Below are positions 1 through 7,891 of a stretch of DNA of 64,000 nucleotides, one piece after another. The stretch comes from UBA2040 sp002384725 (GTDB lineage: Bacteria > Bacteroidota > Bacteroidia > Flavobacteriales_D > Crocinitomicaceae): positions 1-64,000 of the forward strand of contig CAWUXE010000006.1 in the NCBI GenBank assembly GCA_963926475.1, read 5' to 3'. The first letter of the stretch is position 1. The number at the start of each line of letters is the position of its first letter. The position numbers and the translations under genes were made by a program. The notes below the pieces were generated by a model that saw nothing but the letters and a program-made list of their open reading frames with translations, did no database searches and was not told where the DNA came from.

Positions 1-100
1 TATTTTTTATTGACAAGCTTTTGGTGAAGAAAAAATAAAACTTTTTTTTATTCCCGCTTTTTTAACTTCTCAACCTACTTATCCGCTCGTTTGCGGGGGG

Positions 101-130
101 CAAAGGTACACTGCTTTTTTACAACAGCAA
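101..130 (-). promoter_or_regulatory. Strong outward-facing promoter, rRNA-operon-like
   Basis: Read on the minus strand this is TTG (128-130), 19 bases, then TACCTTTGC (100-108). It matches the Bacteroidota primary-sigma promoter (TTG / TAnnTTTG) exactly. A-tracts with a CTTC element lie just upstream (about 135-165), which resembles strong stable-RNA promoters of this phylum. It fires leftward, out of the window, with a leader of roughly 95 bases inside the window, so the gene it serves is not visible. Bases 1-100 hold no ORF that I can support. Confidence 0.6.
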
Positions 131-217
131 GGGGTTTTGAAGTTTTTTTTGAAAAAAAATGCACGCCTTGTCTAACGTGTTTGATTTCAAGGGAGTTAAA
201 GATACAAAAAAAATGAA

Positions 218-997
218 TTATTTAATACCTCTTTGCTTTTTTAAATTCTCATACGCATTCTGAACCTCCTGAAATTTCTCCTGTGCACCTTTTTGATACT
301 CCTCACCCAACTGAGAAACTTTATCAGGATGAAATTTAATGGCCATTTTTCTATAGGCTTTCTTTATTTCTTCATCCGTCGCTGAACTATCTACACCTAA
401 AACTTTATAGTCTGATTCCGTGCTTCTGTAAAACATATTCTTAATACTGTCTACGTCGACACTTGCCAAACCAAGGAAATTGGCAATGGTATTAATAACA
501 TTGACTTCGCTTTCGCTGACATTTGCATCGGCCTTCGCTATACCATATAAGTAATGTATTAACTGAAGACGAGCTTCAAGCTGAAGGCGCGTTCGAATAT
601 CGCTGCAAATTCGCTGTAAAGGAATCTCCTGCCCATCCAGAAACTTTTTTAGCGTTTGGAGATGTTGTGTCGAGAACTGGTTGCCAAATTGACGACTAAA
701 AAAGACTTTAACATAATCCAATTCAGACTTCAACACTTTTCCGTCCGCTTTCATAACAGCGGCTGAAAGTGCCATAAGCATCGTAGGAAAGTCGTTGACG
801 TTTGTTTGTTGCCGGTAATAATTAAAAATATCTTCAGCCGACTGACCATTTCGTGGGTCGAAACCTTGCGATTTCATCCGCTCCTTGATTACCTGAAAAT
901 TATCGATAAACGTACCGATCATAAAACCAGCTATTGCGCCAAAGAAATTTCCTTTGAATAAAAAGTATCCACCAATTGCTAAAATCCACCTATACAA
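218..997 (-). CDS. DjlA-like membrane-anchored J-domain protein (TerB-like middle domain)
   Basis: A 259-residue Hsp70 co-chaperone-type protein. A Gly-rich hydrophobic N-terminus (residues about 5-30, with FKGNFFGAIAGFMIGTFID) resembles the single DjlA membrane helix. A helical TerB-like acidic region follows (about 70-190), then a C-terminal J domain (about 195-259) with the HPD tripeptide at 223-225 that stimulates DnaK ATPase. The order TM-TerB-J is that of DjlA. The start is TTG at 995-997; it is kept because the membrane helix begins there and the next Met (residue 26) would delete half of it. It lies downstream of htpG on the same strand, but a hairpin separates the two, so it probably has its own promoter. 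No Shine-Dalgarno is visible. Family assignment is solid; the client is unknown. Confidence 0.85.
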   Translation of the reverse strand: MYRWILAIGGYFLFKGNFFGAIAGFMIGTFIDNFQVIKERMKSQGFDPRNGQSAEDIFNYYRQQTNVNDFPTMLMALSAAVMKADGKVLKSELDYVKVFFSRQFGNQFSTQHLQTLKKFLDGQEIPLQRICSDIRTRLQLEARLQLIHYLYGIAKADANVSESEVNVINTIANFLGLASVDVDSIKNMFYRSTESDYKVLGVDSSATDEEIKKAYRKMAIKFHPDKVSQLGEEYQKGAQEKFQEVQNAYENLKKQRGIK

Positions 998-1008
998 AAT
1001 ATACGTCT

Positions 1009-1048
1009 GTTTAAAAAGAAAGCGCCTCTATAAAGTTATAGAGACGCT
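1009..1048 (-). terminator. Intrinsic terminator of htpG
   Basis: A 12-bp hairpin (1021-1032 with 1037-1048, one mismatch, AAGT loop) is followed on the minus strand by a U-rich run (TTCTTTTT). It sits between the htpG stop and the J-domain gene. Confidence 0.75.
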
Positions 1049-1069
1049 TCTCTGTTATTATATGTCTGC

Positions 1070-2962
1070 TTATATTAAATCTACACTTCTTTCTATAAAG
1101 GAATTCAATTCCTCCCCTTTCAACATTCCTTGCGAAAGTAAGGCAAGGTCAGTTAATTGTTTCAACTTAGCAACTTGCTTGTCTTTCTTCTTCTCAGATA
1201 GCAATTCACCAATTTTCGGATGATTACCATTCAAGACCAAGTTGTGAATTTCTGGGAAAACTCCGTAAAAGCCAGCTCCACCCATTTTTTGTTGCTCCAT
1301 CATTCGGCGAACAAATTCGGGTTGAGTTACCAAAATAGGACCTTCAGTTTCCGTCATGCTTTCGACTTGAACGGCAAATTTATCTTTGCTGACAATCGAT
1401 TCCATCATTTCTTTCAATCCTTCCTCTTGCTCTTTGTCCAATTTTGAAGATACTTGTTCGTCTTTATTAATAAGCTTGTCCAGCGTATCAGCATCCACTC
1501 GAGCAAATGTCAAGTTTTCAAACATGGATTCTAACTTACTAATATAGTGCGGTGCCAATGGGCCTCCTAATTCGATTATATCGTAACCTCTTTCCTTTGC
1601 TTTCTTTACATAAGAAAACTGCTCCTCGATAGATGGTGTATATAATACAACTGTCTTTCCATCTTTATCCGTTTGAAGAGCCGTAATTTTCTCCTTGTAT
1701 TCTTCAATTGTAAAGAATTTTCCTTCTTCGTTCTTTAATAAGGAATAAGATTTCGCTTTTTCACCAAATTTTTCATCCGACAACATGGCGTACTGAACGA
1801 ATAAATCTAAATCTTCCCACTTCGATTCGAAATCGGGACGATCTTTTTTAAACATTTCAGCCAATTTATCAGCTACCTTTTTGGTGATGTGCGATGAAAT
1901 TTTCTTTACGTTGCTATCGCTCTGTAAATAAGAACGAGAAACATTTAAAGGAATATCTGGTGAATCAATAACCCCATGTAACAAAGTCAAATACTCAGGG
2001 ACGATCTGCTCTACGCTATCTGTAATGAATACTTGATTGCTGTATAAATTGATTTTATTTCTTTGTACTTCAACATTTTCCTTGATTTTTGGGAAGTACA
2101 AAATACCTGTCAAGTTGAAAGGATAATCTACATTCAGGTGAATATGAAACAATGGACTATCGAAATTCATTGGATACAATTCGCGGTAGAAACCGTCATA
2201 ATCATCAGCAGTTAAGTCTGCTGGAGATTTCGTCCAAGCTGGTGATGGATTGTTCACTTGATTTTCCATCTCTTTCGACGTACGTTTTACTTTTCCGTCT
2301 TCTCCTTTTTCGCCGTTAGGATCATTTTCGTATTCTGTTTTTGTTCCGAAAATAACGGGTGTTGGCAAGAATTTACAGTATTTATTAAGGATCCCACTGA
2401 TTCTTTCTTTTTCCAAAAACTCCATAGAATCTTCGGCAATATGCAGAATAATGTCGGTTCCTCTGTCTGCTTTTTCGATTTCAGTCAAGGTGAATTCTGG
2501 TGTACCATCACTTTCCCATTGAACTGCCTTCGCTCCGTTTACGTGCGACAACGTTTGAATTTGAACTTTCGAAGAAACCATGAACGCTGAATAAAAACCT
2601 AAGCCGAAATGTCCAATAATTTGCTCTGCACCTTCTTTTCCTTTGTATTTTTCAACAAATTCTTCAGCACCTGAAAAAGCGATTTGATTGATATATTTAT
2701 CAATTTCCTCGTCCGTCATTCCGATACCTCTGTCACGAATTGTTAACGTTTTTGCTTCCTTATCGATAAGAACTTCAACTTTCAACTCACCGATTTCACC
2801 TTTCAACTCGCCATTGATAGATAGAACTTTTACTTTTTGTGAAGCATCAACTGCATTTGAAACTAGCTCACGAAGAAAAATTTCGTGATCCGAATACAAG
2901 AATCGCTTGATTATGGGGAAGATGTTTTCCGTTTGAACGTTAATTTGTCCTGTTTTCATCAT
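1070..2962 (-). CDS. htpG: Chaperone protein HtpG (Hsp90)
   Basis: An ATP-dependent cytosolic Hsp90 chaperone, 630 residues from the chosen start. The N-terminal GHKL ATPase signature is clear: SDHEIFLRELVSNAVDA (the Glu and Asn of motif N1), DRGIGMT (N2) and GHFGLGFYSAFMV (N3). The middle domain (LNVSRSYLQ region) and C-terminal dimerisation domain are complete. ATG codons occur at 2995, 2962 and 2959. I prefer 2962 (or 2959) because family members start a few residues before the conserved TENIFPIIKRFLYSD segment, and the extra 11 residues from 2995 have no counterpart. No exact TAnnTTTG box is evident upstream. Instead the divergent spacer carries two identical-type palindromes at 3013-3044, a plausible heat-shock operator. 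Confidence 0.97.
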   Translation of the reverse strand: MMKTGQINVQTENIFPIIKRFLYSDHEIFLRELVSNAVDASQKVKVLSINGELKGEIGELKVEVLIDKEAKTLTIRDRGIGMTDEEIDKYINQIAFSGAEEFVEKYKGKEGAEQIIGHFGLGFYSAFMVSSKVQIQTLSHVNGAKAVQWESDGTPEFTLTEIEKADRGTDIILHIAEDSMEFLEKERISGILNKYCKFLPTPVIFGTKTEYENDPNGEKGEDGKVKRTSKEMENQVNNPSPAWTKSPADLTADDYDGFYRELYPMNFDSPLFHIHLNVDYPFNLTGILYFPKIKENVEVQRNKINLYSNQVFITDSVEQIVPEYLTLLHGVIDSPDIPLNVSRSYLQSDSNVKKISSHITKKVADKLAEMFKKDRPDFESKWEDLDLFVQYAMLSDEKFGEKAKSYSLLKNEEGKFFTIEEYKEKITALQTDKDGKTVVLYTPSIEEQFSYVKKAKERGYDIIELGGPLAPHYISKLESMFENLTFARVDADTLDKLINKDEQVSSKLDKEQEEGLKEMMESIVSKDKFAVQVESMTETEGPILVTQPEFVRRMMEQQKMGGAGFYGVFPEIHNLVLNGNHPKIGELLSEKKKDKQVAKLKQLTDLALLSQGMLKGEELNSFIERSVDLI

Positions 2963-3012
2963 TAATTGTTTTTTCAACTTATAGTCAAACTGCATGCCAT
3001 TGAATGAAAACT

Positions 3013-3044
3013 GACATCTTGTCCATTTCTTTAGACAATCTGTC
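3013..3044. promoter_or_regulatory. Paired GACA-N3-TGTC palindromes (candidate operator)
   Basis: Two 11-bp palindromes, GACATCTTGTC (3013-3023) and GACAATCTGTC (3034-3044), have centres 21 bp apart, two helical turns. They lie in the 124-bp divergent region between htpG and the gene at 3087, about 50-80 bp from the htpG start and 20-50 bp upstream of the rightward -7 box. The arrangement suits cooperative binding of a dimeric regulator. The regulator is not identifiable from this sequence. Confidence 0.5.
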
Positions 3045-3064
3045 GCTTAAAATGAAGGTTTTAC

Positions 3065-3072
3065 TACCTTTG
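3065..3072 (+). promoter_or_regulatory. Promoter -7 box upstream of the gene at 3087
   Basis: TACCTTTG matches the Bacteroidota -7 consensus TAnnTTTG and lies 14 bases before the ATG at 3087. No clear TTG -33 element is seen at the expected distance, and the paired palindromes occupy that area. Confidence 0.5.
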
Positions 3073-3086
3073 GTTACAATTAAATC

Positions 3087-3341
3087 ATGGCAACAGCGAT
3101 TATTATTTTCTTAGGAATGATGCTTTTCTTGCTCTTGTGGGGAAAAAAGAATACATCTGGAAAAACGACCCTTGTGCTTGCAGAAGGTTGGATTGTTAAG
3201 TGTTTCGAAGCATCGACGTTTTTCTATGTCTACGCGGAAGTTTATGGCAAAGGTAAATTGGCTGAAAATTCGGGTGCTTATATTCAAGAAGCTAAGATTT
3301 TAAATTCCGTTCATCCTCATTTCGTTTATTTTATCAATTAA
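3087..3341 (+). CDS. Small membrane-anchored hypothetical protein
   Basis: An 84-residue protein with a strongly hydrophobic N-terminal segment (residues about 2-18) followed by a basic GKK. It could be an uncleaved signal anchor, with the C-terminal ~60 residues as a small soluble domain. I do not recognise a family. It lies 5 bases before the SDR gene and shares its strand, so the two are probably co-transcribed from the -7 box at 3065. The ATG is the first in frame after that box. Codon use looks like the neighbours. Confidence 0.65.
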   Translation: MATAIIIFLGMMLFLLLWGKKNTSGKTTLVLAEGWIVKCFEASTFFYVYAEVYGKGKLAENSGAYIQEAKILNSVHPHFVYFIN

Positions 3342-3346
3342 AAAAT

Positions 3347-4123
3347 ATGAATCATCAAAATAATTCTTTCGTTTTTATAACTGGAGCCACAGCTGGTTTT
3401 GGAGAAGCCTGCGCCAAGCTATATGCTTCTAAAGGTTTTAATTTAATTCTTACAGGTCGACGTGAAGAAAGATTAAACGTGCTCAAACAAAATTTGGAAA
3501 GGGAATTCAAAATTGAGGTACTTACTTTGTGCTTTGATGTTCGAGATGCAATTGAAACAAAAAAATCTATTGATTCCATCAATACAAACATTCAAAAAAA
3601 CATAACAATCGTAATCAACAATGCTGGTTTGGCTGTAGGTAAAGGCCCAATAGATACGGGCATTCTCGACGATTGGAATAGGATGATCGACACGAATATT
3701 AAAGGGGTTTTACATGTCAGTCAATGTCTTATCCCAATTCTGAAATCAAATAAATCGGGACATATTGTGAACATTGGTTCTATCGCAGGAAAAGAAGTTT
3801 ATCCGGGAGGTAATGTTTACTGTGCAACTAAACATGCAGTTGAAGCGTTATCTAAAGCAATGAGAATTGACCTATTACCATACCAAATAAAAGTCACCAA
3901 TATTGCCCCTGGAGCAGCTGATACAGAATTCTCTGAAGTACGTTTTAAAGGAGATAAAACTCAGGCTTCCAAAGTTTATGAAGGATTTTCACCTTTAATG
4001 GCGAAAGATATTGCCGAAAGCATTTATTTTGCAACGTCTAGACCTGCGCATGTTACTATAAACGACTTAATTATAATGCCGACTGCACAGGGAAGTAGTC
4101 AAAATTTGTTTAAACAATCATAA
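3347..4123 (+). CDS. SDR family NAD(P)-dependent oxidoreductase (YdfG-like)
   Basis: A classical short-chain dehydrogenase/reductase, 258 residues. The Rossmann glycine motif TGATAGFG is at 12-19, NNAG at 91-94, and the catalytic Ser145, Tyr158 and Lys162 (YCATK) are all present. An Arg pair near 38-39 at the end of beta-2 favours NADP(H). Overall pattern, including KEVYPGGNVYCATKHAV, resembles the YdfG group (3-hydroxy acid / serine dehydrogenases and malonic semialdehyde reductases), but the substrate cannot be read from sequence. It sits between a small membrane protein and a T9SS cargo gene 10 bases downstream; the operon link may be incidental. Confidence 0.9.
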   Translation: MNHQNNSFVFITGATAGFGEACAKLYASKGFNLILTGRREERLNVLKQNLEREFKIEVLTLCFDVRDAIETKKSIDSINTNIQKNITIVINNAGLAVGKGPIDTGILDDWNRMIDTNIKGVLHVSQCLIPILKSNKSGHIVNIGSIAGKEVYPGGNVYCATKHAVEALSKAMRIDLLPYQIKVTNIAPGAADTEFSEVRFKGDKTQASKVYEGFSPLMAKDIAESIYFATSRPAHVTINDLIIMPTAQGSSQNLFKQS

Positions 4124-4133
4124 ATCAACAAAA

Positions 4134-5921
4134 ATGAAATTTTTGCTCTCGTTTTTCTTTTTCATCATTTTTGCTTCGCAAGCCAATGCTTCGCATCTAT
4201 TGGGTGGAGAAATGTATTACGACTATTTAGGTTCGAATAATTACAAGGTAACCATCATCCTTTTTAGAGACTGTAATGCAACTTCGGGATTTGACAACCA
4301 ATTGCACTATACCATATTTGACGAGGACCAAATGTCACCAAATTACAGTGTTTTCCTGAGTGCATCAAGAGTAGTAACAAACTTGCCCGTTGATTATAGT
4401 AACCCATGTGTAGTTCCGCCACCCGGACTTTGTGTGGATCAGGCCGTTTACATTGACACCGTAAATTTACCCACCAATATAGCAGGATATTCTTTTAGTT
4501 TCCAACGTTGTTGTTGGGCAGCCAACATTATCAATGTTGTAAATCCAGATGATTTTGGTTTAACTTTAAGTTGTTTTTTGCCCGGTACAAATCAATTACC
4601 AACAGGATTTAATAATGCAGCTAGATTTTTGAACCTGCCGCCTTTGGTGCTTTGCTCACAAAACGAATTAGATTTTGATCACAGCGCAATTGATGCCGAC
4701 GGAGATTCTATTCGAATATTCTTATGTGAAGTAGATCAATATGCATTATCATCGGGTAGTGGAGCAAACCCCGATCCTGATTTGCCTGGTCCATATTTGC
4801 CAACCGTATGGGAAACTGGTTATTCTGCCCCATTGCCATTCGGAGTTGCAAGTCCAATGCTTTTGGATTCATTAACTGGTCAGCTTACTTTTACACCTGT
4901 AACTCTTGGAAATTTTTTAACTGGAGTTTGCCTAGAAGAATTTCGTGATGGTGTTTTGATAAACAAAAAAAATAGAACCTTTAATTTTACGGTTGTCAAT
5001 TGTGACCAAGTGATTCCATTCAGTATCGCACAATTAACGACTGGTGCAAGCACTACGCAGTTAATTGAAGATTGTGGAACGCAATACTTTTATTTCTCAA
5101 GAATAGATTCAAGCGGTGTTTTACCTATTTCTATTACAATTCAAGGCACAGCAACTCCAAACGTTGACATGTCCAATATCCCTGACACCTTCTTTATGAT
5201 GCCGGGTGAATTCAATGATACCTTGGCGATTACTGCATTTTACGACGGTCTTGCCGAGCCGAACGAGACAGTAACATTGACTTTATCTTACTTTGATATT
5301 TGTTCAGGAGAGAATGATAGTTTGGTTGCAACATTTATCATTAGGGATTATACCGACATGAGTATTTCAACTCCAATCGATAGTGTAAATGTTTGTCCAG
5401 ATTTAGGTGAAGCTGCCAACATCGGTGCCAATTTAGCAGGAGGACAAGGGCCGTACAATTACGATTGGTTTAGTGGTCAATTTGAATTTATTCCGAATGC
5501 GATAAACGTTCAAATTCCGCCAAGTGACATTACAGAATTAGAAAACGCATATTATGTGACGGTTACAGATGCTTGTTTTAAATCAATTATATCCGACACG
5601 ATTTGGGTTCACAATCAGTGCCCACTGAGTTTCGCCAATGTTTATTCACCAAACGGAGACGGAATCAATGATATTTTCTTGATCCCAAATATCGATGATT
5701 ATCCCGCTGTAAAACTGACCATTTTTAATAGATGGGGAAATATCATTTATTTGGATTCGGACTACACAAATAATTGGGACTTGAAAACATATGGTGGCGA
5801 GGATTTAGCAGATGGAACGTATTTTTATACCGCAGAAGTAATCAATGATAAGAAATACATATATGACGATCAAAAAGAAATAGAGTTCATAGCTCATGGA
5901 TTCTTTCAGATTGTTCGATAA
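4134..5921 (+). CDS. T9SS cargo with type B (gliding-motility-associated) C-terminal domain
   Basis: A secreted surface protein of 595 residues. It has a Sec signal peptide (residues 1-19, cut near SQANA-SHLLGG) and a large all-beta Cys-containing body, with a SHLLGGEMYYDYLG start common in Bacteroidota surface proteins. The C-terminal sorting domain covers the last ~95 residues: NVYSPNGDGINDIF, then FNRWGNIIY, then a final FQIVR. That is the type B signal recognised by the T9SS translocon (CHU_C/gliding-motility family). Function is unknown; adhesion or surface-layer roles are typical. It is 10 bases after the SDR gene and is ended by the hairpin at 5938. Confidence 0.88.
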   Translation: MKFLLSFFFFIIFASQANASHLLGGEMYYDYLGSNNYKVTIILFRDCNATSGFDNQLHYTIFDEDQMSPNYSVFLSASRVVTNLPVDYSNPCVVPPPGLCVDQAVYIDTVNLPTNIAGYSFSFQRCCWAANIINVVNPDDFGLTLSCFLPGTNQLPTGFNNAARFLNLPPLVLCSQNELDFDHSAIDADGDSIRIFLCEVDQYALSSGSGANPDPDLPGPYLPTVWETGYSAPLPFGVASPMLLDSLTGQLTFTPVTLGNFLTGVCLEEFRDGVLINKKNRTFNFTVVNCDQVIPFSIAQLTTGASTTQLIEDCGTQYFYFSRIDSSGVLPISITIQGTATPNVDMSNIPDTFFMMPGEFNDTLAITAFYDGLAEPNETVTLTLSYFDICSGENDSLVATFIIRDYTDMSISTPIDSVNVCPDLGEAANIGANLAGGQGPYNYDWFSGQFEFIPNAINVQIPPSDITELENAYYVTVTDACFKSIISDTIWVHNQCPLSFANVYSPNGDGINDIFLIPNIDDYPAVKLTIFNRWGNIIYLDSDYTNNWDLKTYGGEDLADGTYFYTAEVINDKKYIYDDQKEIEFIAHGFFQIVR

Positions 5922-5937
5922 GAAAAGATACATAAAG

Positions 5938-5974
5938 AAAAAGCCTCTCCTGAAATTCAAGAGAGGCTTTTTTT
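5938..5974. terminator. Bidirectional intrinsic terminator
   Basis: The arms AAAAGCCTCTC and GAGAGGCTTTT flank an 11-base loop, with a run of seven T on the plus strand and A-rich flank on the other. It separates the convergent T9SS gene and DUF1573 gene. Confidence 0.85.
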
Positions 5975-5987
5975 ATGGGTTAACTTT

Positions 5988-6542
5988 TTAATGAACCTCA
6001 GGTTGATTTCCTTCTATTTTAGTATCCAAAACATTCCCTTTTATCTCAAGAAAGATTGGTTCAACAACATTCGTCATAATCGTAACTGTTTTCGAGAAAT
6101 TTCCAATTCGCTGGGTATCGTATTTTACCGAAATTTCAGAATAAGAACCTGGCTCGATAGGCTCATTTGGACGCTCTGCTGTTGTACAACCACAACTCGT
6201 TTTAACATCGGTTATAATCAAAGTCTTCGTACCTGTATTTTGGAACTTAAAACTGAATAAATCATCTTTCCCCCGTTCAATATCTTTTCTGTACAATTCA
6301 ACTTGCTCAAACGTTATTGGATTCAATGAATCGCCTACAAAAGGCGCTTCCACAGCTACTCCACCTTCTGGAACTAATTCTTCATTTGATGCAAGCTTTT
6401 TTAACTTACGTTCGATTTTATTTGCTGCACGTTCGGCCTTCGCTTCGATGCGTGCTTGTTTTTTCAATTCCTTCTTCGTTTGACCATAGGATACAAATGT
6501 TCCGCCAACCAATAAAAGTGCTATTAAAGTATATTTTTTCAT
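5988..6542 (-). CDS. DUF1573 domain-containing secreted protein
   Basis: A 184-residue protein with a signal peptide (1-20, cut after SYG) and a Lys/Glu/Ala-rich, probably helical linker (about 22-60). A C-terminal Ig-like DUF1573 domain (about 75-175) carries the hallmark TSCGCTTAE. DUF1573 proteins are abundant in Bacteroidota and predicted to be periplasmic or lipoprotein-like; no activity is established. Single-gene unit between a bidirectional terminator and the Nudix gene; no exact -7 box was found upstream. Confidence 0.88.
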   Translation of the reverse strand: MKKYTLIALLLVGGTFVSYGQTKKELKKQARIEAKAERAANKIERKLKKLASNEELVPEGGVAVEAPFVGDSLNPITFEQVELYRKDIERGKDDLFSFKFQNTGTKTLIITDVKTSCGCTTAERPNEPIEPGSYSEISVKYDTQRIGNFSKTVTIMTNVVEPIFLEIKGNVLDTKIEGNQPEVH

Positions 6543-6612
6543 GACTATTATTTTATTCTTTTCAATATTAAAACAAATTACATACCAATTCTAAAATTTA
6601 ACCAAAAGTAAA

Positions 6613-7236
6613 CTAAATAAGTTTTGTTTCAGTCGGTTTATAAACATCTATTACATCCAATATAGATTCGAAGGTATTTGCCCGTATGGTATCGAACTCA
6701 GCCTTTTTAAACCATTTTACTTTTGTAATTCCTTCCTCTTTTTGAGGTTTGGTTTTGGAGCTGCCTTCATAACTCAAAGCATACCAAAACGTTTTCTTTA
6801 TTTTTGGTTTGTTCTTTAACTTATACGTATGATAGGTTGTTGTAATTAATTTTTCGATTTTAGGATTAATGATACCACATTCCTCTTCAATTTCTCGAAC
6901 CGCCCCTAAAGCCGGATCTTCATTTTTCTCTAGTTTTCCTTTGGGAATGTCCCAACTTCCATTTCTTTTGATGAACAAATATTTATTTCCTCTTTGGACT
7001 ATTCCACCAGATGCCTCAATGTATTCAAAACCAGTAAAAAGTTTCTTGAACGTCGCTTCTTGATCTTCACTTACTATATATATAGGATGTGATAATTCAA
7101 CCTTTTTGGAAAAAGCGAAAATGGCGTCTTGAATTGAAGTTATGTTCTCAGAATGAATGTAAACCGCATTAGGCAACATTTCTTTGACTTCATCAATGAT
7201 GTATAAGGGCGTGTTATCTATAAAAACTTTGTACAT
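6613..7236 (-). CDS. Nudix hydrolase
   Basis: A nucleoside-diphosphate-linked moiety hydrolase of 207 residues. It has a perfect Nudix box at 100-122 (Gx5Ex7REUxEExGU, with Glu106, Arg114, Glu115, Glu118, Glu119) that binds Mg2+ and catalyses hydrolysis. The N-terminal ~70 residues form an extra domain seen in many Bacteroidota homologues; the substrate is unknown. Start ATG 7234-7236 is chosen because a longer frame upstream would run antisense through the start of pyrE and has no family support. The start codon is only 7 bases from the divergent pyrE start, so its promoter must lie inside pyrE. A weak TACCTTTA on the minus strand at about 7270-7277 is a candidate. Confidence 0.92.
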   Translation of the reverse strand: MYKVFIDNTPLYIIDEVKEMLPNAVYIHSENITSIQDAIFAFSKKVELSHPIYIVSEDQEATFKKLFTGFEYIEASGGIVQRGNKYLFIKRNGSWDIPKGKLEKNEDPALGAVREIEEECGIINPKIEKLITTTYHTYKLKNKPKIKKTFWYALSYEGSSKTKPQKEEGITKVKWFKKAEFDTIRANTFESILDVIDVYKPTETKLI

Positions 7237-7239
7237 TTG
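7232..7239 (+). promoter_or_regulatory. pyrE promoter -7 box, overlapping the Nudix start codon
   Basis: TACATTTG (with a following C) is an exact TAnnTTTGY match. It ends four bases before the pyrE ATG and overlaps the Nudix ATG on the other strand. The predicted transcript would begin at or very near the start codon. Confidence 0.55.
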
Positions 7240-7243
7240 CCGA

Positions 7244-7885
7244 ATGATTTTAGACAATGATAGAGCGCTAAAGGTAGCTGAATTTTTACTACAAATAAAA
7301 GCTATTAAACTCCAACCCAATGACCCTTTTACATGGGCTTCGGGAATTAAATCTCCCATTTATTGCGACAATCGTATTTCGTTGTCCTATCCTTCAGTGC
7401 GCACCTATTTGCGCCAAGCGTATTGTGATGCAATCATTGAAAACTTCGGTAAACCAGACGCAATAGCAGGTGTGGCTACTGGAGGAATTGCTCAAGGTGC
7501 ACTAATTGCTCAAGAAATGGGATTGCCTTTTATTTATATTCGTTCCGAAGCGAAAGCACACGGAATGGGCAATCAGATTGAAGGATATTATGAAAAAGGA
7601 CAAAAAATTGTCGTAATCGAAGATTTGATTTCGACAGGGAAAAGCAGTATTCAAGCCATTCAAGCCATGAAAGAAGCAGAATTGAATATACTGGGCTTGG
7701 TCGCTATTTTTACCTATGGTTTTAAAGAGTCTGTTGACAACTTTGCAAAAATAGATTGCCCTTTTGTTACATTGAGTAATTATGATCATCTAATTGAAGA
7801 GGCGAAAAAACAAAACTACATCGAAGCAGGCGACGTGCAACAATTATTGGAATGGAAAGCTAGTCCACGCACGTGGAAAAAGTAA
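7244..7885 (+). CDS. pyrE: Orotate phosphoribosyltransferase
   Basis: Converts orotate and PRPP to OMP in de novo pyrimidine synthesis, in the cytosol. 213 residues, the normal family size. The PRPP-binding loop VVIEDLISTGKSS is at 123-135; KSPIYCDNR and the flexible loop with RSEAKAHGMGNQIEG are present. Start ATG 7244 is chosen because the family begins shortly before the first helix (KVAEFLLQIKAIKL) and because a -7 box ends at 7239. Divergent from the Nudix gene and followed 6 bases later by an SRPBCC gene, a pairing that I believe is common in this phylum. Confidence 0.97.
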   Translation: MILDNDRALKVAEFLLQIKAIKLQPNDPFTWASGIKSPIYCDNRISLSYPSVRTYLRQAYCDAIIENFGKPDAIAGVATGGIAQGALIAQEMGLPFIYIRSEAKAHGMGNQIEGYYEKGQKIVVIEDLISTGKSSIQAIQAMKEAELNILGLVAIFTYGFKESVDNFAKIDCPFVTLSNYDHLIEEAKKQNYIEAGDVQQLLEWKASPRTWKK

Positions 7886-7891
7886 ATTAAT

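Noticed and set aside
2963..2995. Eleven-residue longer HtpG
   Set aside because: Family members begin near the ATG pair at 2959-2962; the extension is not conserved as far as I know.
7237..7359. N-terminal extension of the Nudix protein
   Set aside because: The extra 41 codons lie antisense to pyrE and are not part of the Nudix family; ATG 7236 is the natural start.
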